Source: Geosiphon pyriformis
Lineage: Eukaryota > Glomeromycota > Glomeromycetes > Archaeosporales > Geosiphonaceae
Assembly (NCBI GenBank): GCA_016748015.1
Contig: JAAOMT010000518.1
Span: 445,556-509,555, forward strand
Length of the DNA stretch: 64,000 nt
Direction of reading: 5' to 3'
The notes under the pieces were generated by a model. It made no database searches. It was not told the DNA's origin and saw only the letters and a list, made by a program, of their open reading frames with translations. This document shows, in pieces, positions 57,050 to 64,000 of this stretch. Position 1 is the stretch's first letter. Every line of letters starts with the position of its first letter. Made by a program: the position numbers and the translations under genes.

Positions 57050-57790
57050 GCATTGTCAGGTGTCCACTTCTCTGTTTCAGGAAGTTCAATCTCACAAGTT
57101 AAAGCTTCTTTTATTTTTTCAAGCTCAGAGATCAAGTATCTTCTTTTATAAAATAATTCTCATTCCTCCACACTTTTTTCAAGCCCTGCCCGAGATGAAT
57201 TAATTCTTTTTTGTAAAATTTTTTTCTTAGGCAGGGTGTAGAAATAGGAATGTTTAGTTTTAATTGAACTTTTGCCCATCCCTTTCTTCCCCTTATCTCT
57301 ATATTTTATCTCTTTTCTATTAATTATAATTTCTATTTGAGATGTTGATTTTTGAATTGTTTCAAATAATTGTTTAGATAATTTTAAAATTTGATCTGAA
57401 AAGTCCATGTTGAAATTTCTATCGTTTCTTATTGCTTTTTGAATGCTATATATATTTGAATTCTCCAATTTAATTTGCTGTACATTGTCTACGTTTCGAT
57501 GATAATGATTGGTTCTAGATCTTGTGATATATCTTCTGGTCTGATTAATAAAATTTGTGTTCCTAGTTGAGATACTGATGATGATGATTCCTACTTTGCA
57601 TGATAAATTTTTAACTGATTTCCATGTGCTACTTTCTTTAAAATCCTGTCTTCCAATCATAATTTGTAAGCTCCATTTCCTAATGCTTTGTGTATGTGGA
57701 ATGAACTGTCCCACTTTGGGTCAAACTTTCCACTCCACTGTTTCTCAGCTTTTGTACAATGTAACAGTACTTGGTCTTTAATCTTGAATT
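57050..57790 (-). pseudogene. Post-integrase ORF of element C, proximal part
   Basis: 184 open residues (57714-57160), Ile/Ser/Asn/Lys-rich: TRRYITRSRTNHYHRNVDN, NMDFSDQILKLSKQLFETIQ, INRKEIKYRDKGKKGMG, then after a stop LISELEKIKEALTCEIELPE up to element B. The KLSKQLFETIQ...IEIIIN part resembles AQLLFQALSQQLLDMEIIVN of element B. Unknown function. Confidence 0.6.
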
Positions 57791-58700
57791 TTATTGGTTG
57801 TTTTGGTAGGCATTTATCATGTCTTTCATTTTGTCATTTTTAAGCATGACTAATATTGTCAGCTGCTGTTCTTTAATTGTTTTTTAATGTTTCCATTAGC
57901 TGGTACATTCTTTGGTGTAAGGTAGCTTCAAAATTCTCTTTGTTGATTGTTTCTGTTGGGTATAATAGTATCACTTGTTCAATTAGTAACGTAGTTTTTT
58001 TTCTATAGACTAGTTCAAACGGTGTGAACTGAGTCATATCTTGTTTTAATGTTTAGTATGCAAAAAGTACAGAAAATATGAATAAGTCCCATTCTTGTCT
58101 GTTTTCATGACTTATTTTTGCTAGTGCTTTATACAGTGTTTTGTTAAATTATTCTACCAGTTCATTCATTTGTGGGTGGTATGATAACAACAAGAGTTTT
58201 TTTATTCCAAACTATTGGCTTAGTTTAGTTAGTGTATTATTAACAAAGTGTGTTCTCTGATCAGATAATAATTCTTTCAGGCATTTATGCTGACAAATTA
58301 AGTCTTGATGCACAAATTCAGCTACTGTTTTGGCATTGGCTATTTGGATTGCTCTGGCTTCTGGCCATTTTGTAAGATAGTCTATGGCTACAGCAATATA
58401 GCAATTTCCTTGAGATGTAATTGAGAAAGATCCGACCAAATCAATCCCAATTCTATCAAATGGATTTTCAACTGGAATGGATTGAAGTGGTTCTGTTGAT
58501 TTTGCTCCTCCTCTTCACTGACATGAGTCATAATTGAGCACATATTCAAAAATGTCTTTGTACATTGTTGGCCAATAATATAAGTTTAGAGTTCTTTCGA
58601 GGGTAGCATCTTTGTTAAAGTGTCCTGCAGTCAGATCTGAGTGCATGCTATATAATATAGTTTCTCTTTCACTGTCCATGATTAATTATTGTGGGGTGGA
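57791..58700 (-). pseudogene. Integrase of element C
   Basis: HSDLTAGHFNKD and YDSC remain from the zinc finger. The core: FDRIGIDLVGSF (first Asp), IDYLTKWPEARAIQIANAKT, CQHKCLKELLSDQRTHFVNN (second Asp), then a damaged NELVE-FNKTLYKAL (Glu) region, and KQDMTQFTPFELVYRKK. Catalytic residues D and D are kept; stops lie around 58150-58210. Confidence 0.82.
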
Positions 58701-58869
58701 GTGGTTTCAACATTCTCATCAATATAATTGGTTGTCTTGAATAAAATAATTTCAGACTTGTTTTCGTATAGTACTTTGTTCCTGTTGAGATAATATCTCC
58801 TTGAAACATAGTGTCAATAGGTACTAATGTAAACGTTGATAAGTGAGTGTGTCCATGGGTCTGGGATTA

Positions 58870-60135
58870 GGTTTGTGGTATTCTTGACAAACTGTCAGCA
58901 TTGGTGTTCTTGGATTCTTTTTTGTAATGAACTTTAAGGAGGAATTGTTGTAAATAAGTACTCCATCTCGCATATTTTTCTTCTAGTTGTGGATTGTTGA
59001 GTAATTAAATAAGTCTTTTGTGGTTGGTATATAAATCAAATGGTTGACTGAGGTAATGTTTCCAAGTCTGTACAGCCCAATAAATGGCAAGACATTCCAG
59101 ATCTGTTGTGCTGTAATTTTTTTCTGCTGGACTCATGCTGCAACTAGTGTAGGCAATTGGATGTTTTCTATTGTCCAGTCTTATTTGTAATAAAACTGCT
59201 CCTAGAGCATTTTTTGAGATGTCCATAGTAACAATGAATCATTTAGTGAAATCTGGGTAAGTCAGAATGGAAAATGTGATCAAACGCTGCTTAAGATAGT
59301 CGAATACTTTCTGTTGATCTTTTTTCCACAAATATGGTACATATTTGGACAATAAATAATGGAGTGGTTTTGTGATGTTCAAAAAACCTTTGACAAATCA
59401 ACAATAATATCCTGCCAATCCTAGAAATTCTCATAATTCTCTGAAGTTAATTGGAGCTGAAAAATCCTTGACTTTTTGGATCTTATCTGGATCGGACTTG
59501 ACTCCATTTTTGCCAATTACATGTCCTAGGAACTTTAACTCTGTTTTTCTAAAGAAGCATTTATCGAGATTGAGTTTCAATCTGGCACTATGAAGGCATT
59601 CGAAGACTTGTTGTAGATGGAGCAAATAATCATTGAACGTTTTAGAGAAGACATTGGTGTCATCTAGATATACTATGACTGATTTCCATAAGATTCCTTT
59701 GTATATGATATCTATGAGACATTAGAATGTAGCAGAAGCATTACAGAGTCCAAAAAGCATTACATTAAACTTGAAGTTTCTATTTTGGATGGTGAATGCT
59801 GTTTTTTTTTTGTCTTTGGAGTTTATTTCAACTTGCCAATAACCACTTGCTAAATCTAATGATGAGAACTATTTCTTTTTTCCTAGATTGTCCAGAATTT
59901 CTTGGATGAGGGGCATGAGATAACTATCTTCTCACATGATGCTATTTAGTTTTTGGTAATCTACACAGAATTGCACCTTTCTGTTTTTCTTGGTGACCAA
60001 GACTACTGAAGAGAACCAAAGACTTAGTGATTCTTTGATTAAGCCATTGTCAAGCATTCATTGGACTTCTTGTTTGATAAGATTGTCACCAAATAGGGGT
60101 ACTCAGTAAGCTTGTTGTTTAATAGGTTAAGCATT
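58870..60135 (-). pseudogene. Reverse transcriptase and RNase H of element C
   Basis: RT region 59440-60135 with QVDYQKLNSI-like start, PLIQEILDNLG, PFGLCNAS and an intact VYLDDTNVFSKTF box near 59660, then LHLQQVFECLHSARLKLNLD and FLGHVIGKNGVKSDPDKI. RNase H: DISKNALGAVLLQIRLDNRK, SPAEKNYSTTDLECLAIYWA. Several stops at 59401-59430, 59626 and 59720. YLDD kept here while A and B lost it. Confidence 0.85.
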
Positions 60136-60207
60136 TCTCATATCAATCTAATGCTTTATAATGTTGGTGCGTCTGAACTCATTTTCGCTGGCAAAAACAT
60201 CAGCATA

Positions 60208-60600
60208 CTAATTCAAAAAGATCTTGAGTTGCATTTGCTGCAGGATACTTAAGTTTCCTAAATTCAATTTATTGATCTCCTCTGATATAAACAAGTAACT
60301 TTCTTTTGGCAAATTCCATACTTGTAAGGTAATGTCGCAAAATAAGAATAGTTGTGCGAAATCTAAAATGGACTGGGGTTTTTTGGGATGTTGAATGTCT
60401 GGTGAGATGGAACCAACAAGGGTTCTTTTGGGGATTTCAATTACATCTTCTGTGGGATTGTGGATGGGGATTTTGAAGTGTTTATGGGCTTTGGCCAGCA
60501 GGTATAAGTTAGCAACATTGGCTAGAAAACAGATTTTAGGATTGGCTTTAAATAACAGAGCTTGATCTTGGATCTTTTGATTCACTTTGAGAAGGTATTG
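60208..60600 (-). pseudogene. dUTPase-RT linker of element C
   Basis: Open 125 residues: HKHFKIPIHNPTEDVIEIP, RTLVGSISPDIQHPKKPQSI, LDFAQLF, and KLNLGNLSILQQMQLK near its end. Matches the B linker in order and key residues. Confidence 0.7.
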
Positions 60601-61095
60601 TCAGTAAGGGGGAATGGAGATGACTGTGTTGGTGTAGATAAGTTCTACCTGGTTACTGTCTTTTTCTGTGAAGTTGATTGGTATATTTTCTCTTTCATTT
60701 GATCCAAATCCATTGATTCCTTGGGCAGTGAGGCCTAATTCTTCTTGGATTGTTACCAGGGTTAATTGAAGTATTTTGACTAGGGGTAGGAAAATAGCTT
60801 GGGCAATCTTTTCTTGTGATTCTATTTTGTAGGGTCTGTCCAAATTGTTCTGTAGCATTATGATAATGTTTCTCATATAACTGGCATCAATGATTCTTCT
60901 TTTTACATCAATTCCTTTTTTGGCTAGACTAAATTGAGAGGCAACTTGTACCATTGTGCTAATAAAAATTTCTAACACTATCTTAAGATCTATTTTTACA
61001 AGGGAATGTAAGGCTATAATTATGGGTGATTGTCCAAAGTATTGTAGGTCGAAACCAGCATCAGTGTCATGTGTTCTTTTAGAGCAGATTCCTTC
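60601..61095 (-). pseudogene. dUTPase domain of element C
   Basis: Motif 1 TDAGFDLQYFGQS lies at about 61020-61065 in a frame next to the main ORF. The main ORF (60978-60601) carries ASQFSLAKKGID (motif 2, Arg lost), IIDASYMRNIIIMLQNN (motif 3), EKIAQAIFLPL (motif 4) and AQGINGFGSNE (motif 5). Motif 1 keeps the Asp that B lost. Broken by a frame change between motif 1 and 2. Confidence 0.82.
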
Positions 61096-61110
61096 TTTGT
61101 TGTCACTATA

Positions 61111-61910
61111 CTATTTTAATTTTAATTCTTTGGATAGGTCAGGATATGTGAAGTACTGCTCTGTTTTGGTAGCCTCATTAGGCTTTTGTAATGGCATGTC
61201 CTCAATTATTAACTCAGCTTCTTTTTCAGGTTTTAATAGCTTGTCAATAGGGTGTAATATTCTTGGCAGTGGATTAAACATGAGGTCATATTCATTGCAA
61301 TACTGGAAATGGCAAGGAATTAGGCAATGATTACATAATTTTATGTTTAGGTCAGCTAGTCTTTGTTCCTGTTCTTCTTGGGTCAGGACCAATTCTTGGT
61401 AATGGTCTTGAAATGCATCTAGGTCATCAGTGAAAAAATCTTTGGTGATGTAATCAGGTCCTTCGTATTTGGGTACAAATGGGTTTTCTTTGATTTCTCG
61501 TATTTTGCTGAGTGTGGCACCTTCAGATTTGGCACTGGCCATTCTCCATATTTCATGCTCATTGTGCAGATAACTGTCCAATCAATTAAGTGCTTGTCTC
61601 CAGGTGTCCTCAATTGGAGTTTCTTTTCATACCCAATCATTGATTAAGATAGTATATTGACATGCTTTGTCATATGTCCCTTTTCTGCCAGATACATCAT
61701 TCCAGAATCTTTCATCTGGCAGGATCTCATTACAGACAAGGCATGGTGTACTGTTCTATTTGCCTTGTTATTTTGGTTTTCTGAATCTTTTCATTATGCA
61801 TGGTCTGCAATAATATTTTGTGGTAGTTGGCTATTCTTCATTATCTCCTATACACATGTCCATGGAGAATAACTTTTTCCCACAGTCAACACAGTTTAAT
61901 TTCAGGGTTT
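61111..61910 (-). pseudogene. Cys-rich, zinc-finger-like region of element C
   Basis: Cysteine groups from right to left: NCVDCGKKLF, then YYCRPCIM, PCLVCNEI, DKACQYTI, and in the 156-residue ORF LCNHCLIPCHFQYCNEYDLM. The order and spacing equal element B. One change CNKC to CNEY removes the last pair. Acidic tail KPEKEAELIIED follows as in B. Confidence 0.65.
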
Positions 61911-61989
61911 GATACTATTGACTTCCTTGACTTGGGGCAGAATAGCCTGCAGGTGCCAATTGTAGTTCTTTTGCTTTTTTCTTTTCTTT

Positions 61990-62530
61990 TTCTTCTCAAG
62001 TTGGTGGTGGGGGTAACTTTGTTTGAAAATTGTCCACCCATAAAACTTGATAGGTTTCTATGGTTAGTGGTGGTGTTATGTCTTCAAATTCAATTAGCAG
62101 TTTCTCCGAGCTTTGAGCTTGAAAGTGTCCGCACATAGCTGGGACTTGGGCATGTTGTCCATTAAAGGTGATTTGTAATTTCTGTGTGTTCCAGTCAAGA
62201 GTGGCATGGGCTTTGGCCAACCAGTCATTTCCAACAAGAGCTTAATATTGTGTGGCTTCCATGACCAGGACATTAGTAGGAATTCTGTTGATCTTAAAGG
62301 GGAAATTATTAATTTCTTCAATAGAAGTCTTGGTATTGCCATCTGTAATGATAATTCGGGCAGTTGTGGCATAATCTACTCAGTGATCTAATTGATCCAT
62401 AAGTTGTTTTGTTATTATACTGTCTGCTGAACTGCTGTTTAGAATTAACTTAATATATATGTTTCCAACTCTAGCATTAGTGTACAGAGCTGTGATTGGT
62501 TTATCTTAATTAATGGCAACTCTACTAAAA
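61990..62530 (-). pseudogene. Aspartic protease of element C
   Basis: The catalytic box reads LILNSSSADSIITKQLMDQL with Asn for the catalytic Asp; then ARIIITDGNTKT, and LVGNDWLAKAHATLDWNTQK. The final part, GQHAQVPAMCGHFQA, matches B's GQHTCVPATCGYFKT. Asp-to-Asn is one G-to-A step; the protease is dead. Confidence 0.8.
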
Positions 62531-62639
62531 AGGCTAGTAATGTTCAGGTGGTTAATATTGAAGAGAAATATGGCAGCAAGAGTGGTGTCTTCAGTAATGA
62601 TGGCAGATGAAATGGTATTGTTGATTTGCTTTCACCTCA

Positions 62640-63570
62640 AAGAGTTGGAAGTCTCTCCTACATCTTTTTCTTCTAAAGGTATAGAACTATAAAAATCCTG
62701 ATTTTCAGTGAGACCAAGATATGAGGATTGGTTAGGGTATCCAGCTGGTGCTGGTTGAGATGGGGCATTATTACGATTTAGGAATCATGATGGTATACTG
62801 TTAGTTGGCCTCTGATTGTTGCTGGAGTTTCTCTATTCTTGGTTGTAATTAATCACACAATGTTTAGATTGGTTATTAATGAGGTTTTGGTATTGGGGTG
62901 CTGCTTGAGCCAGTGGTTATGAAGACTAGCAGTAGGTCTGAGGAGATTGCTGGGTATACTGCATTTGTTGTGAGTATTAAGGCAGTTGATATTAAGACAT
63001 AGGGTATTGGAATACCATGTTTTAAGGGTATTTCGAGTGCTGATATTGATTTCCTTAATTTTGGTTCATTATTTTCTTATGGCAGTCCCAGATGATGTGT
63101 CCAGATTTCTGGCAATAGTGACAATTGCAGAAATTGGATCTCCAAGGTTGTTGTTGTTGCTGGTAATTCTATTGTTGTTGGTATCTGGTGTTATTACTAT
63201 CCTTTTGTTGTGGTGATTGGTAGGATCCTACAGTACTGGCTAAAAATCTCTCAATTTTCTGAATTAATTTCTTACTTAATTGAGTTATTTTTGTGTTGAT
63301 ATTGGATGTTCCATTGATAGCCAAATTAATGGCTTGAATATGGTTAGCCTTTTGTTCTGCTGACTCAAAGAATAACTGCTTCTTGTATGTTTGTTGGATA
63401 AAGGGGTCTTATGGATCAAAGGAAACTGCTTTTTAATCCTTTGACAAATTAGTTAAGAATTTGTGCTACAGTGTAGTAATCCTTTTCAATAATCTGTATT
63501 TGACAAAAAATTTGGTTGAATCATCCAAGATAAGTAGTTATTGCTTCGTAGTCTTTTTGTTTTATGATGC
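62640..63570 (-). pseudogene. gag of element C, cut by an F-type LTR
   Basis: Zinc knuckle CHYCQKSGHIIWDC at about 63080-63122, preceded by Gln/Asn-rich stretches and followed by tyrosine- and proline-rich repeats. Capsid C-terminal part reads QKDYEAITTYLG, then VAQILN-FVKGLKSSF, matching B (ENEAVTTYLG; VAQILNQFIHGLRSSI). It is interrupted at 63570 by an LTR; upstream gag lies beyond the window. Confidence 0.8.
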
Positions 63571-64000
63571 TATTACTGGAGGTTTTTGGTCTCTTTTTTT
63601 GAATGCTGTAACTGTTTGTTGGTTGCAAATTCATGTTTTCTAGAAGTAGTTGAACCTCCAATAACTGAATTTATCTTCAAATTATCTCTTATAATTTGAA
63701 CTGCTGGGCTTATAAGTGGAATGGCCAATTCTTTGCCAGTTACTTTATGTAGTTATGTTGTAGTAAATGTTAACTCTTTCCCAAGAATTGCTTGTCTGGA
63801 AGCTCACTAAAAATGTGTAGTTACTTTGCTGTGAAAGTCAACTCTTCTACAAAAATCTCGTCTGTAGGCTACCCTAATGATTGTAATAAGAAAAGAAAAG
63901 AAAAATAAAAGAAATATAAAAGAAATAGGATTTTATCAAGGGAAACGTTTTTTATCCAGACCTGGAATCACTAACAGTTTACTGAAATTGGTAGCTAATC
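63571..64000 (-). repeat. End of an F-type LTR inserted in gag of element C
   Basis: On the - strand it ends CCTCCAGTAATA, like the solo LTR end CCTCTGGTAACA, and matches 16890-17351 throughout (CAGTAAACTGTTAGTGA, ATTATAAGAGATAATTTGAAG). The left flank is atgc. It may be a solo LTR or the 3' LTR of a whole element; the window ends inside it. Confidence 0.85.

Larger units (their letters stand above)
57050..63570 (-). mobile_element. Element C, main part: dUTPase-bearing gypsy element, diverged from A/B
   Basis: From the right on the - strand: gag (cut by an F-type LTR), protease, Cys-rich region, dUTPase, linker, RT, RNase H, integrase, start of the post-integrase ORF. It is split by element B at 57050; its distal part and 3' LTR are at 45361-46799. 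So it is inserted in gag of element E. Domain order equals A/B, but sequence identity by eye is clearly lower. Its 5' LTR is outside the window. Confidence 0.88.

Noticed and set aside
1-64000. Bacterial endosymbiont or mitochondrial origin, suggested by low GC
   Set aside because: The host genes have many spliceosomal introns and are nuclear eukaryotic; the retrotransposons fit a fungal nuclear genome.
1-64000. tRNA or rRNA genes
   Set aside because: I found no cloverleaf-like or rRNA-like stretch; the only tRNA-related signals are primer-binding sites.

Overview
The window looks like a stretch of nuclear DNA from a TE-rich fungus, most likely an arbuscular mycorrhizal fungus (Glomeromycotina; Gigaspora- or Rhizophagus-like). 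This rests on AT-rich DNA, genes with many short GT-AG introns, fungal-type RPN2 and UTP21 proteins, and a LINE and Ty3/gypsy elements of the kind I associate with that group. Genus and species cannot be fixed from the sequence alone.

Only about 9 kb (23.4-32.3 kb) holds host genes. RPN2 (26S proteasome regulatory subunit, 22 exons, + strand) and UTP21/WDR36 (small-subunit processome WD40 protein, 18 exons, - strand) converge, with 61 bp between their stop codons. Both exon models hand-splice to uninterrupted proteins (953 and 915 aa). Everything else is transposon, mostly inactivated by C:G to T:A transitions.

Left side: the 3' part of a gypsy element (A, 1-4843) lies in an older, heavily AT-decayed gypsy element (G, 4844-12980). 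A solo LTR (9933-10819) is also inserted in G. G's 3' LTR (12981-13399 and 21236-21751) is split by a LINE (13400-21235, - strand), and a solo LTR (16385-17351) is inserted in the LINE. Middle: after the host genes there is a pogo/Tigger-like DNA transposon (32615-34806, TA target site, matching terminal inverted repeats) and a probable LINE scrap. Right side: gypsy element E (from 35561) carries two insertions in its gag: element D (36827-44552) and element C (45361 to beyond the right edge). C itself carries element B (46800-57049, complete with two 921-bp LTRs) and the end of an F-type LTR (63571-64000). Four-base target duplications (ctat, gcat, atgc/atgt) mark several joins.

The most unusual biology is in the gypsy lineage A/B/C/G. 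Between protease and reverse transcriptase its pol carries a cysteine-rich, zinc-finger-like region followed by a trimeric-type dUTPase domain, and a further conserved unknown segment follows the integrase. Four independent copies are visible, one almost erased by decay. The second striking pattern is in the LTRs. Related LTRs keep their ends, TATA box and R/U5, but have different short tandem repeats just upstream of the TATA box: 40-bp units rich in heat-shock-element-like TTC/GAA blocks, 40-bp units with ATTGCTCAGCAAT palindromes, 40-bp units with ATAACATGTTAT palindromes, 12-bp units, and 20-bp units.
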